Below, in pieces: positions 1 through 7,414 of a stretch of DNA of 32,713 nucleotides. The stretch is from JANNWF01 sp052390415 (lineage in GTDB: Bacteria; Pseudomonadota; Gammaproteobacteria; Xanthomonadales; Xanthomonadaceae). Within the stretch, counting starts at the first letter, position 1. Each line of letters starts with the position of its first letter. The notes beneath the pieces were generated by a model. It worked only from the letters and a program-made list of their open reading frames with translations, was not told where the DNA came from and made no database searches. The stretch is taken from NCBI GenBank assembly GCA_052390415.1, contig JBQTGY010000106.1:1-32713 (forward strand), given 5' to 3'. The translations under genes were made by a program, and so were the position numbers.

Positions 1-130
1 GGCGTGGATGATCGCGCAGGGCTTTGCGGCAAGCGCAAGGCGCGACGAGCCGGAATGGTGGGCCCATTGCGGCGAGAAGCAACGCAGCGATTGCCGCAAA
101 GAACAAGCGAGGGCCGCGCCAGCGGGACAA
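1..130 (-). CDS. possible 5' end of an unrecognised exported or membrane protein (partial)
   Basis: A minus-strand frame is open from a TTG at 130 to the left edge, about 43 codons. It begins with a basic stretch (MSRWRGPR) followed by a hydrophobic run (LFFAAIAALLLAAMG), which resembles a signal peptide or membrane anchor. No ATG lies in frame nearby and no good ribosome binding site precedes the TTG, so both the start and the gene are doubtful. The rest is outside the window and no family can be named. Confidence 0.22.
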   Translation of the reverse strand, partial: MSRWRGPRLFFAAIAALLLAAMGPPFRLVAPCACRKALRDHPR

Positions 131-231
131 TGCAGGCGGACAGACTGTTCGCCGCGTGATGTGGCAGAACCCCTCTTGCAGCAAAGGTTTCCGGGCATTT
201 TCACGCGACCTCATGAAATGTCCGGGCTAGT

Positions 232-260
232 GTAAAAAGCGGCGTCGCAGGAGCGACGCC
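232..260 (-). terminator. Rho-independent terminator of the 2-oxo-acid dehydrogenase/VOC operon
   Basis: Bases 241-260 form a perfect 8-bp stem (GGCGTCGC/GCGACGCC) with a 4-nt loop. Read on the minus strand the hairpin is followed directly by GCTTTTTAC. It lies about 85 nt beyond the stop codon of the VOC gene, where the minus-strand operon should end. The stretch 131-345 shows nothing else I can support. Confidence 0.65.
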
Positions 261-345
261 CTCCAAGGGCGCGGCGTTGCATCGAACTCTGTTGTGTCGA
301 GACCTCGGAGGTGGCTGAGAGGCATCCGGCCCCCATCGTTCCTGG

Positions 346-738
346 TCACTCAGACCAACGCGTCGACCCTTGCTCCAGCGTCCCGCCTTTCGCCCGCACC
401 ACACAAAACCGCTGACCCGTCGGCGCTTGCATCACCACCCAGCGCCGATGCGGTGGACGGCTGTGCTCACTGGCTCCGAGCGTTATCAGCCGCGCCACTT
501 CGGCCTCGATATCGTCGGTTTCGATATCCAGATGCACACGCGAGGCGTGTTCGACGCGTTGCACTTCGATGGCCAGACCATGCCGCGAGCCATCCAGTCG
601 CGCATATTTGCCTTCGCCGCCTTCATCGCGATCGAGCACGGCCAAACCCAGCGCCTCGCTCCAGAACCGCGCGGCCGGCGCAAGCTCGGCGTTTTCGCAA
701 TCGATGATGAAGCCGGCGAGGCGCGAGCGGTGACTCAT
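346..738 (-). CDS. VOC (glyoxalase/bleomycin-resistance) superfamily protein
   Basis: This 130-residue protein has the pattern of a small vicinal-oxygen-chelate domain: an N-terminal 'AGFIIDCENAELAPAARFWSEALGL' type segment, where the beta strand leads into the helix that packs against it, then a central 'RVHLDIETDDIEAEVARLITLGA' segment and a C-terminal 'MQAPTGQRFCVV' strand. This matches the glyoxalase-like subgroup that often lacks a known substrate. Its ATG overlaps the stop codon of the upstream E2 gene by 4 nt (ATGA), so the two are probably translationally coupled. A terminator follows. Family membership is fairly secure. The reaction is unknown, and a role with the neighbouring dehydrogenase is only inferred from the coupling. 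Confidence 0.85.
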   Translation of the reverse strand: MSHRSRLAGFIIDCENAELAPAARFWSEALGLAVLDRDEGGEGKYARLDGSRHGLAIEVQRVEHASRVHLDIETDDIEAEVARLITLGASEHSRPPHRRWVVMQAPTGQRFCVVRAKGGTLEQGSTRWSE

Positions 739-2390
739 GTCGGCAAGGCCAGGTCGTCGAGCAGCGCACGCAGGAAACGCGCCGCCTCGCCGCCGGTGCA
801 GGCGCGGTGATCGAAGGTCAGCGACAGCGGAATGATCTTGTGGGTCGCGATGCCGCCCATGGTCGGCACAACCTGATGGCGACCACGACCGGCAGCGACG
901 ATGGCCACGCAGGGCGGCACCACCACGGGGGTGGCGTAGCGTCCGGCGTATTTGCCGAAGTTGGACAGGCTGATGGTGTAGCCGGACAACTCGCTGGCGG
1001 CGAGGCTGCGCGCTTGCACTTGCGTGCTCAGTCGATTGACTGCGGCGCGCAGGCCTGCAGCGTCGAGGATGTCGGCATTGCGCAGGTTGGGCACGAACAG
1101 GCCTTCAGGCGTATCCACCGCCAGGCCGATGTCGACCTGCGGATGCAGGGTGCGGATCAGCGTGCTGCCGTCGAACCATGCGTTCAGCGCCGGCTCGGCG
1201 CGGCAGGCAATCACGATGCCGCGCAGCAAGCGCACGGTGATGTCGTTGCCAGGTGTCCATGCGTCGACGTCGGCGTCATCACACAACGTGGTGGGCACGA
1301 CTTTGGAATGCGCATCCGCCATCACCCGCGCCATGTTGCGCCGCACGCCGGTGAGTGGCTCGGGTTGGCCGGAGATGGAGACGTTGGGGGGTTGGGTTCG
1401 GAGGGGGCGGCCTGAGGCGGACACCGCGGTGCGAGCGGGTTCTAAGCCCCTCTCCCCTTGGGGTGAGGAGGGCTCTCGAGCGGCGACGCCGCGAGCCTCC
1501 GAACGCCCGGAGGCCTGCAGGCCTCCGGGCTGGGGCGTGGGTTGGGGTGAAGGTACGTTCGGAGCGGCAGGCTGGATGTTTTCCGAGCTGCTGGCTTGTG
1601 GGCTTGGACGCTCAGCTCCGTTGAGATTCTGCGCAAGACCCGTACCCTCTCCCCCGGCCCGCACCCCGGCCGATGCGCATGCAGGCGCACCGGCGTTCGC
1701 GGGCTCGTCGCTTCGCGACTCGAAAGCCCCGCTCACCCCAAGGGAAGAGGGGAGCAAAGCGGCGGCTTTCACATCCGCCAGCGTCACCGACCCCTCCGCG
1801 CCACTAGCCACAATACGACTCAAATCCACCCCGAGCTTGCGTGCCAATGCGCGTACTGCGGGCATTGCCTTGACGCCTCCGGTCGCAATGGAGGACTCGG
1901 CACGGACTTCACTGCTGGCTTGCATGGCGCCGACGACCGTACCGGCATCGGGATCGACGGCAGTGGGAGCGGCGGCTGCGGACGGCGGCGGGGTGAGCGG
2001 GGCCTTCGAGTCGCGAAGCGACGAGCCCGCGAACGCCGATGCGCCTGCAAGCGCATCGGCCGGGGAGCTTGGGGGTGAGGGTTCGGACTTGCCAGAGGCC
2101 CCGTGATGCCCCGTGTCATGCCCCTCCGCACGTTGCGGCAAATTGGGGTCCAGTTCGAACTCGGCCAGTAGCGTGCCAGTGACGATCACCGAGCCCGCGG
2201 GTCCACCAATGCGACGGACGATGCCCGAACACGGCGAGGGCACTTCGACGACGGCTTTGGCCGTTTCCATCGCCACCAACGGCTCATCCAGACGCGCGAC
2301 TTGACCGACTGCGACCAGCCATTCGACCACGGTCGCGTCGGGCAGGCCTTCGCCCAGATCCGGGAGGAAGAAAGTTTTCAGAGTAGCCAT
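735..2390 (-). CDS. dihydrolipoamide acyltransferase (E2) of a 2-oxo-acid dehydrogenase complex
   Basis: This is a 551-residue E2 core protein that transfers acyl groups from lipoyl-lysine to CoA. Residues 1-80 are a lipoyl domain with the lipoylated lysine K45 in METAKA. Residues about 173-210 are a peripheral-subunit-binding domain (AMPAVRALARKLGVDLSRI). Residues about 346-551 are the acyltransferase domain with catalytic H528 in FDHRACTGG. The usual HRxxDG aspartate is threonine here (T532). I recall HRxxTGG from some proteobacterial E2 relatives, so this need not mean loss of function. The two linkers (about 90-170 and 211-345) are unusually long. They contain stretches encoded by repeat DNA like that found between genes in this window. 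The gene follows E1 beta by 56 nt. Acyl specificity (pyruvate or branched-chain) cannot be decided from sequence alone. Confidence 0.93.
   Translation of the reverse strand: MATLKTFFLPDLGEGLPDATVVEWLVAVGQVARLDEPLVAMETAKAVVEVPSPCSGIVRRIGGPAGSVIVTGTLLAEFELDPNLPQRAEGHDTGHHGASGKSEPSPPSSPADALAGASAFAGSSLRDSKAPLTPPPSAAAAPTAVDPDAGTVVGAMQASSEVRAESSIATGGVKAMPAVRALARKLGVDLSRIVASGAEGSVTLADVKAAALLPSSLGVSGAFESRSDEPANAGAPACASAGVRAGGEGTGLAQNLNGAERPSPQASSSENIQPAAPNVPSPQPTPQPGGLQASGRSEARGVAAREPSSPQGERGLEPARTAVSASGRPLRTQPPNVSISGQPEPLTGVRRNMARVMADAHSKVVPTTLCDDADVDAWTPGNDITVRLLRGIVIACRAEPALNAWFDGSTLIRTLHPQVDIGLAVDTPEGLFVPNLRNADILDAAGLRAAVNRLSTQVQARSLAASELSGYTISLSNFGKYAGRYATPVVVPPCVAIVAAGRGRHQVVPTMGGIATHKIIPLSLTFDHRACTGGEAARFLRALLDDLALPT
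1440..1555. repeat. repeat-like segment with 26-bp perfect palindrome inside the E2 gene
   Basis: Both edges match the repeat that bounds the DUF559 unit near 9.1-9.5 kb: the left edge is TAAGCCCCTCTCCCC and the right edge is GTGGGTTGGGGTGAAGGTAC. Between the edges, 1505-1530 is a perfect 26-bp palindrome centred on CCTGCAGG. Bases 1527-1547 also carry four G-runs with short loops. The segment is read in frame and encodes about residues 279-317 of the E2 linker. Confidence 0.6.
1641..1740. repeat. intragenic repeat copy A (about 100 bp, inverted relative to copy B)
   Basis: The segment from CGTACCCTCTCC to CCGCTCACCCCA matches the reverse complement of 1990-2086, about 90% identical by eye. 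The two share the core GCGTTCGCGGGCTCGTCGCT. It encodes about residues 217-250 of E2, in the linker after the subunit-binding domain. The tracts at its ends resemble intergenic repeats elsewhere in the window. Confidence 0.75.
1990..2086. repeat. intragenic repeat copy B (about 97 bp, inverted relative to copy A)
   Basis: This is the inverted partner of 1641-1740. It lies in the linker between the lipoyl and subunit-binding domains and encodes about residues 102-134 of E2. Because orientation and frame differ, the two copies give different peptides. Both are rich in Ala, Ser, Pro and Gly, as E2 linkers usually are. Confidence 0.75.
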
Positions 2391-2446
2391 GGATGCTCAG
2401 TTACCTCGATTTGATGCGGTGAGCGAATGACATCGCTCGAATGCCA

Positions 2447-3427
2447 TCAGGCGAACGTCATCACGCGCTGCGCGGCGGCCAGAATGCGCGCCACATCCGG
2501 CATGAATTTCATCTCCAGCCGGAACAACGGAATGTGGGTGTCATAGCCGGTCACGCGCAGCACCGGCGCACGCAGATCGAACATCGATTCTTCCGCCAGC
2601 CTGGCTGCGATCTCGGCACCAAAGCCACCGCTGCGAACGGCTTCGTGGACGATTACGCAGCGGCCGGTTTTCTGCACCGAATCGCGAATGGTGTCGAAGT
2701 CGAGCGGGCGCAGCGTCGCCACGTCGATGACTTCCGCCTGCACGCCTTGTTTGGCCAGTTCATCGGCGGCCTCCAGGGTTTCCTTTACCTGTGAGCCCCA
2801 GGTCACCAAGGTCACATCGCTGCCCTCGCGCAACACGTAACACACATCCAGAGGCAGGGCTTCGCCGTCATCGGCAACGTCTTCCTTGTATTGCCGATAG
2901 ATGCGTTTTGGCTCGAAGAAGATGACCGGATCAGGCTCGCGAATCGCCGCCAGCAACAGGCCGTAAGCGCGATGCGGTGATGACGGCATCACCACCCGCA
3001 AACCCGGTACGTTGGTGAACATCGATTCGTTGGCTTCGGAGTGATGTTCGGGCGCTCGAATGCCGCCGCCCCAGGGCACCCGCAGCACCAGCGGGCAGGT
3101 CAGGCGACCGCGGGTGCGGGTACGCATGCGCGCCGCGTGGCAGATCAGGTGATCGAGCATGGGATACATGAAGCCATCGAACTGCGCTTCAGCCACCGGT
3201 CGCATGCCTTGGGTCGCCAGGCCGACGGCCAAGCCGGCAATGGTGGTTTCATCCAGCGGCGTATCGATCACGCGTTGTTCGCCAAAACGCTGCGCGAGGC
3301 CGGCGGTTGCGCGAAACACGCCGCCGTTGATGCCGACGTCTTCGCCCAATACAACAACGGCGGGATCGCGCTCAAGCTCATGCGCAAGCGCCATGGTGAT
3401 CGCTTCGATCAAGGCAACGGCGGCCAT
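2447..3427 (-). CDS. 2-oxo-acid dehydrogenase E1 component, beta subunit
   Basis: This 326-residue beta subunit pairs with the alpha subunit encoded just upstream to form the thiamine-diphosphate-dependent E1, which decarboxylates a 2-oxo acid and acylates the lipoyl group of E2. It has the family signatures LGEDVGINGGVFRATAGL near the N-terminus, DTPLDETTIAGLAVG, the EAQFDGFMYPMLD segment, the HHSEANESMF loop and a C-terminal transketolase-like domain (DVTLVTWGSQVKETLEAA; EVIDVATLRPLD). Length is normal for the family. Its ATG overlaps the alpha-subunit stop by one base (TGATG), implying coupled translation. E1 beta subunits for pyruvate and branched-chain 2-oxo acids are very similar, so the substrate is left open. 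Confidence 0.95.
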   Translation of the reverse strand: MAAVALIEAITMALAHELERDPAVVVLGEDVGINGGVFRATAGLAQRFGEQRVIDTPLDETTIAGLAVGLATQGMRPVAEAQFDGFMYPMLDHLICHAARMRTRTRGRLTCPLVLRVPWGGGIRAPEHHSEANESMFTNVPGLRVVMPSSPHRAYGLLLAAIREPDPVIFFEPKRIYRQYKEDVADDGEALPLDVCYVLREGSDVTLVTWGSQVKETLEAADELAKQGVQAEVIDVATLRPLDFDTIRDSVQKTGRCVIVHEAVRSGGFGAEIAARLAEESMFDLRAPVLRVTGYDTHIPLFRLEMKFMPDVARILAAAQRVMTFA

Positions 3428-4500
3428 CAGCGAGCCTCCCTGGCCATGGCTTCAGTGCGTTGTGTCAGCACGTCCAGCGGCATGTCGGCATACAGATGAT
3501 CGAACATCGCTTCCACCGGCGGCGGCGGCACGGCGAGATAGGCGTCGACTTCCGCATCGACTCGCTTGCCACACTCGAGCTTCCACTCGGCTTCTTGTTC
3601 GAGACTCCACACGCCCTGTGCGATCAGCCACGCGCGCAATCGCAATAATGGCTCGCGCTGCCACGCATCCTTGACCTCGTCTTCGTTGCGATAACGGCGG
3701 GCATCGTCAGCCGTGGTGTGGTCGCTCAAACGATAGGTCACCGCTTCGATCACCGAACCGCCGTGACCGTTGCGCGCACGCTTGAGCGCGTGATCGCAGG
3801 CGGCGCGCACTGCCAGATAGTCATTGCCATCCACCTGCACACTTTCCAAGCCGCCAGCGATGCCTTTCTGCGCCAAGGTCTTGGCGCCGGTTTGCGACTT
3901 GCGCGGCACCGAAATTGCCCACTGGTTATTCACGATCACCAGCACCAGCGGCAGGGTGAAGGCGCCTGCCGAGTTGAGCGCGGCGTAGAAATCGGTCTTT
4001 GACGTGCCACCATCGCCGCACATCGCCAGCGCGCAGCGTGGCTCGCCACGCAGCTTGAATGCCAGCGCTGCGCCGGCGGCGTGCAGACACTGCGTCGCGA
4101 TCGGAACGCAGAACGGGTAGTCGTGCGCGGGGCCGGAAAAATCGCTGCCACGTTCATCGCCGCCCCAGTACAGCAACACCTCGCGTGGTTTGACCCCGCG
4201 CGCAAACATGGCGCCGTACTCACGATAGGAAATTCCCAGCACGTCGTCGTATTGCAGTGATTGACCCACCGCGATGTGCACGGCTTCGTGGCCCAGACAA
4301 CTGGCGTAGGTGCCGAGTTTGCCGGTGCGCTGCAAGGCCACTGCCTTGGCATCGAAGGCACGGGTGAACACCATCAACTTGTAAGGCTCGACCAGCGCGT
4401 GAGGGTCGCGCGCGAATTCCGGCAACGGCTCAGTCGTCGCCTTGCCATCGACGTCGAGGTATTGCAGGTAGTCGATATCGAAAGTAGCCACCACGCTCAT
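3427..4500 (-). CDS. pdhA: 2-oxo-acid (pyruvate or branched-chain) dehydrogenase E1 component, alpha subunit
   Basis: The protein carries the complete thiamine-diphosphate motif, GDGGTS through VNN about 28 residues later. It also has the LQRTGKLGTYASCLGHEA and SYREYGAMFARGVKPREVLLYWGGDERG segments, typical of the two-subunit E1 alpha family usually annotated pdhA. The chosen ATG at 4500 (MSVVATFDIDYLQYL) gives 357 residues and has GGATGGA-like bases upstream. An ATG at 4512 or a TTG at 4524 would add 4 or 8 residues. It heads the operon E1 alpha, E1 beta, E2, VOC. No lipoamide dehydrogenase lies here, so E3 must be encoded elsewhere. Neighbouring Trp and Tyr catabolic genes make a branched-chain role plausible, but that is inference. 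Confidence 0.92.
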   Translation of the reverse strand: MSVVATFDIDYLQYLDVDGKATTEPLPEFARDPHALVEPYKLMVFTRAFDAKAVALQRTGKLGTYASCLGHEAVHIAVGQSLQYDDVLGISYREYGAMFARGVKPREVLLYWGGDERGSDFSGPAHDYPFCVPIATQCLHAAGAALAFKLRGEPRCALAMCGDGGTSKTDFYAALNSAGAFTLPLVLVIVNNQWAISVPRKSQTGAKTLAQKGIAGGLESVQVDGNDYLAVRAACDHALKRARNGHGGSVIEAVTYRLSDHTTADDARRYRNEDEVKDAWQREPLLRLRAWLIAQGVWSLEQEAEWKLECGKRVDAEVDAYLAVPPPPVEAMFDHLYADMPLDVLTQRTEAMAREAR

Positions 4501-4549
4501 CGTGCGATCCATCCGTGTGAACAAAAGAGCTAGTGCGAATTTGGATGCT

Positions 4550-4592
4550 AACTCCCTCCCCGATGTTCGGGGAGGGTTGGGGAGGGGTTAGG
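4550..4592. repeat. intergenic hairpin repeat with G-quadruplex motif
   Basis: CCCTCCCCGA and TCGGGGAGGG form a perfect 10-bp stem with a 3-nt loop. GGGG-A-GGG-TT-GGGG-A-GGGG occupies 4569-4587, so the plus strand meets the usual G-quadruplex pattern. It lies between the divergent E1 alpha and tryptophan dioxygenase genes and resembles the repeats at 9063-9105 and 9465-9507. The rest of 4501-4744 shows no gene. Confidence 0.65.
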
Positions 4593-4744
4593 AGGTACAT
4601 CTACTCTGCTGACGATCATGGCGGCGAGTGCCTTCCAGAATGCGAAGTGGTTAGTCGCCATGATGGTCAGCAGAATGAAGGCCGCCTGCAGCATGCGCAT
4701 GACGCGCTGCACCACAGGACGGTACTCTTTCGCGACTGTCTGAT

Positions 4745-5611
4745 GTGAAAGGTCTCGCTGTGACTGCTCCGGAAAACTTGCGCGCGGTAGAAGTCGGCAT
4801 CACCACCGATCTGCGCGGCCGTCTCACCTATGACGGCTACCTGCGCCTCGACGCCTTGTTGTCGGCGCAGCAGCCGCTGTCGCAGCCCGAACATCACGAT
4901 GAACTGCTGTTCATCATTCAGCACCAGACCGCCGAGCTGTGGTTGAAGCTGTTGGTGCATGAGCTTGGCGCGGCCTTGTTGCACCTGCAGCGCGATGACA
5001 TCGGCCCGGTGCAGAAAATTCTGGCGCGGGTGAAACAGGTGCAGCGGCAACTGTTCGAACAATGGGCCGTATTGGAAACGCTCACACCGACCGAGTACGC
5101 GCAGTTTCGCCATGTGCTGGGTCCGGCGTCGGGCTTCCAGTCATTGCAATACCGGACGGTCGAGTTCCTGCTTGGCAACAAGAATGCCGAAATGCTGGCG
5201 GTGTTCTCTTACGCGCCAGAGCAGCAAGCGGAGCTGGATCGCGTGCTGCATGCGCCAGCGCTGTACGACGAATTTCTGCGTTACCTGGCGCGTGCCGGCC
5301 ATGCGGTTCCTTCGAAGTGTCTGGATCGCGATTTCACCCAGCCACACGTGCGCACACCCGAACTGCTGCCGGTGTTCGAAGCCATTTATCGCGATCCGCA
5401 AACGCACTGGGCGGCCTATGCCTTGTGCGAGCAGTTGGTGGATGTGGAAGCCAGTTTTCAGCTCTGGCGCTTCCGCCACATGAAGACGGTGGAGCGCATC
5501 ATCGGTTACAAACGTGGCACCGGCGGATCGAGTGGTGTCGGCTTTCTGAGCAAGGCGCTGGAGCTGACGTTCTTTCCCGAGTTGTTGGACGTGCGGACGC
5601 TGCTGGGTTGA
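4745..5611 (+). CDS. kynA: tryptophan 2,3-dioxygenase
   Basis: This is a heme enzyme that opens the indole ring of L-tryptophan to N-formylkynurenine, the first step of the kynurenine pathway. The 288-residue product fits the bacterial family. DELLFIIQHQTAELWLKL holds the distal histidine H60. FRHVLGPASGFQSLQYR supplies substrate-binding residues. WRFRHMKTVERIIGYKRGTGGSSG contains the proximal heme ligand H245 and the loop that closes over the substrate. Both histidines are offset by +5 from the Xanthomonas campestris enzyme (H55, H240), supporting the alignment. The start is GTG at 4745, with a second GTG at 4760 possible. It is divergent from the 2-oxo-acid dehydrogenase operon. No other kynurenine gene is in the window. 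Confidence 0.97.
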   Translation: MKGLAVTAPENLRAVEVGITTDLRGRLTYDGYLRLDALLSAQQPLSQPEHHDELLFIIQHQTAELWLKLLVHELGAALLHLQRDDIGPVQKILARVKQVQRQLFEQWAVLETLTPTEYAQFRHVLGPASGFQSLQYRTVEFLLGNKNAEMLAVFSYAPEQQAELDRVLHAPALYDEFLRYLARAGHAVPSKCLDRDFTQPHVRTPELLPVFEAIYRDPQTHWAAYALCEQLVDVEASFQLWRFRHMKTVERIIGYKRGTGGSSGVGFLSKALELTFFPELLDVRTLLG

Positions 5612-5630
5612 AGTGATCCAATTGCGAATG

Positions 5631-5703
5631 TAGCCCGGATGCAGCGCAGCACAATCCGGGGATGTTGCGGAGCCCCGGATTGCGCTGCGCTGCATCCGGG
5701 CTA
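5631..5703. repeat. long palindromic intergenic repeat (31-bp arms)
   Basis: The left arm (5631-5661, starting TAGCCCGGATGCAGCGCAGC) and the right arm (5673-5703) are reverse complements with one mismatch over 31 bases, around an 11-nt spacer. It starts 20 nt after the kynA stop. It is probably a dispersed REP-like element and could also act as a transcript 3' stabiliser, though no U-run follows. The remaining bases to 5874 hold a smaller hairpin (ACTCCC/GGGAGT near 5759-5779) and no gene. Confidence 0.85.
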
Positions 5704-5874
5704 GCCTGAAATGCCGGTCTCGCGTTGGTCGATCTCGCGGCGCGCAGCCTCTCAGTTTGACTCCCCGCTTCGCTGGGAGTAATCCTTGCGCACTTTTTTG
5801 TCCGCTCGCCGCTCGCCTTCCGGCAGTCATTCCTTGCCGGCATGCCGGTTCTTGCCACCTCAACAGGATCACTC

Positions 5875-7371
5875 ATGAGCCACGTTTTTGTGCCACCGCC
5901 GCCAGGTGAAGTCCTTGGTCATCCGAAAGCCCTCTGGAACCTGTTCGGAACCGAGTTTTTCGAGCGCCTGATGTATTACGGCATGCGCGCCATGCTTGCG
6001 GTGCACGTGGCGTCAGCATTCTTCGCTCATCTCTCCGGGGCCGAGGCGCGCGAGCAGGCCAGCCTGACCTACGGTGGCTTTACTTCGCTGGTCTACATGA
6101 CCGGCATCCTCGGCGGCTTTGTCGCCGACCGTATCCTCGGTTATCAGCGCTCGATCATGTTGGGCGGCGTGCTGATGGCGATCGGCAGCTTCATGCTGAT
6201 GGCACCCGACCTCACCACCTTCGTGATGGGTCTCGCCGTGATCGTAGTTGGCAACGGCATGTTCAAGCCGAACATCTCGACCATGGTCGGCAAACTTTAT
6301 GCGCCGGGCGATGCCCGCCGCGATGCCGGCTTCACCATCTTCTACATGGGCATCAATGCCGGCGCGCTGGTCGCGCCCATCGTCTGCGCCTCGCTGATCG
6401 GGCAAAAGTTTGGCTATCGCTGGGGCTTTTTTGCCGCCGGCATCGGCATGATTCTTGGTCTGATGATGTTCCAGGCCTTCAAGGCTTGGCTTGGTCGCGT
6501 GGGCGAAGTGCCGGAGGGCAAGGAGGGCATCAAGCCGATTCTGCTGGTGCTCGTCGCCGCCGCCGTGCTGGTGGTGCCGGTGTACTACCTGCTCAGCAAG
6601 AGCGATCTGCTCGGCGGCATTCTGATCGTGATGATGCTTGGCCTCGCGGCCTATTTCGTATACAGCGGCATCCGCAGTGGCGACAAGGTCCAGCTGCATC
6701 GCTACATCGCCATGCTGATCCTGTTCGCCGCCAACGTACTGTTCTGGTCGCTGTTTGAGCAGGCGGGCTCCTCGCTCAATTTCCTCGCTCAGGACTACGT
6801 GCGCATGCCGGACGTATCGCTGTTTGGCTGGACGCCGACCTTCGAGATTTTCCAGTCGATCAACCCGATTTTCATCGTCCTGTTGGCACCGTTCTTTGCC
6901 GCGATGTGGGTCAAGCTTGATCGCGCCGATTGGAATCCGTCGATCCCGCGCAAGTTCGCCTATGGCTTGTCGGGTGCGGCCATCGGTTTCTACGTGCTGG
7001 TGTTCGCGATCAACCACTTCGTCGGCGCCGACGGCAAGATCAGCTGGACCTGGCTGACCCTGACCTACCTGATTCACACCATGGGCGAGCTGTGTCTGTC
7101 GCCGATTGGCCTTGCCATGGTCACCAAGCTCGCCCTGCCCAAGGAAACCGGTCTGGCCATGGGCGGCTGGTTTCTGTCGATCGCGATGGCAAACTTTGTT
7201 GCTGGCCGCATCGCGGCGATTGCCTCCGGCAGCGGTGGGGAGGGCGGTGCAGGCTCGCTGCTGCAGTACGGCGAGGTGTTCAACCAGATGTTCTGGCTCG
7301 GCATCGTCATCGCCGTGCTGTTCTTTTTGCTCTCTCCGCTCATCAACAAGCTGATGCACGGCGTCAAGTAG
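5875..7371 (+). CDS. POT/PTR2 family proton-coupled oligopeptide symporter
   Basis: This is a 498-residue inner-membrane transporter of the major facilitator superfamily. The PTR2 signature TEFFERLMYYGMRAML is in the first membrane helix (the ExxER motif used in proton coupling), followed by GGFVADRILGYQRSIMLGG, the loop 2-3 motif, and FYMGINAGALVAPIV. About 12-14 hydrophobic segments are visible, ending in a helix followed by NKLMHGVK. The start at 5875 is preferred over an upstream ATG at 5842 because AGGA sits 7 nt before it and MSHVFVPPPPGEVLGHPKALW is a normal N-terminus for the family. It probably imports di- and tripeptides, a supply for the amino-acid catabolic genes around it. The substrate is inferred. 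Confidence 0.93.
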   Translation: MSHVFVPPPPGEVLGHPKALWNLFGTEFFERLMYYGMRAMLAVHVASAFFAHLSGAEAREQASLTYGGFTSLVYMTGILGGFVADRILGYQRSIMLGGVLMAIGSFMLMAPDLTTFVMGLAVIVVGNGMFKPNISTMVGKLYAPGDARRDAGFTIFYMGINAGALVAPIVCASLIGQKFGYRWGFFAAGIGMILGLMMFQAFKAWLGRVGEVPEGKEGIKPILLVLVAAAVLVVPVYYLLSKSDLLGGILIVMMLGLAAYFVYSGIRSGDKVQLHRYIAMLILFAANVLFWSLFEQAGSSLNFLAQDYVRMPDVSLFGWTPTFEIFQSINPIFIVLLAPFFAAMWVKLDRADWNPSIPRKFAYGLSGAAIGFYVLVFAINHFVGADGKISWTWLTLTYLIHTMGELCLSPIGLAMVTKLALPKETGLAMGGWFLSIAMANFVAGRIAAIASGSGGEGGAGSLLQYGEVFNQMFWLGIVIAVLFFLLSPLINKLMHGVK

Positions 7372-7384
7372 CCTTCAGGATTGG

Positions 7385-7414
7385 CGCTTTTGCACCTTCA
7401 TCGGTGCAACAGCG
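7385..7414. terminator. possible bidirectional terminator hairpin
   Basis: TTGCACC-TTCATC-GGTGCAA forms a perfect 7-bp stem, extendable by CGCT/AGCG after a small internal mismatch. It lies between the convergent POT transporter and MarR genes and overlaps the last codons of the latter. No clear U-run follows on either side, so termination is uncertain. Confidence 0.35.

Noticed and set aside
1024..2106. 360-residue plus-strand open frame opposite E2
   Set aside because: Low-complexity antisense of the Ala/Pro-rich E2 linker. The E2 domains are unmistakable on the other strand.
6013..7359. 448-residue minus-strand open frame opposite the peptide transporter
   Set aside because: It is rich in His, Gln, Asp and Arg with no domain pattern, which is typical of the antisense of a membrane protein gene in GC-rich DNA. 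The plus-strand POT gene is certain.
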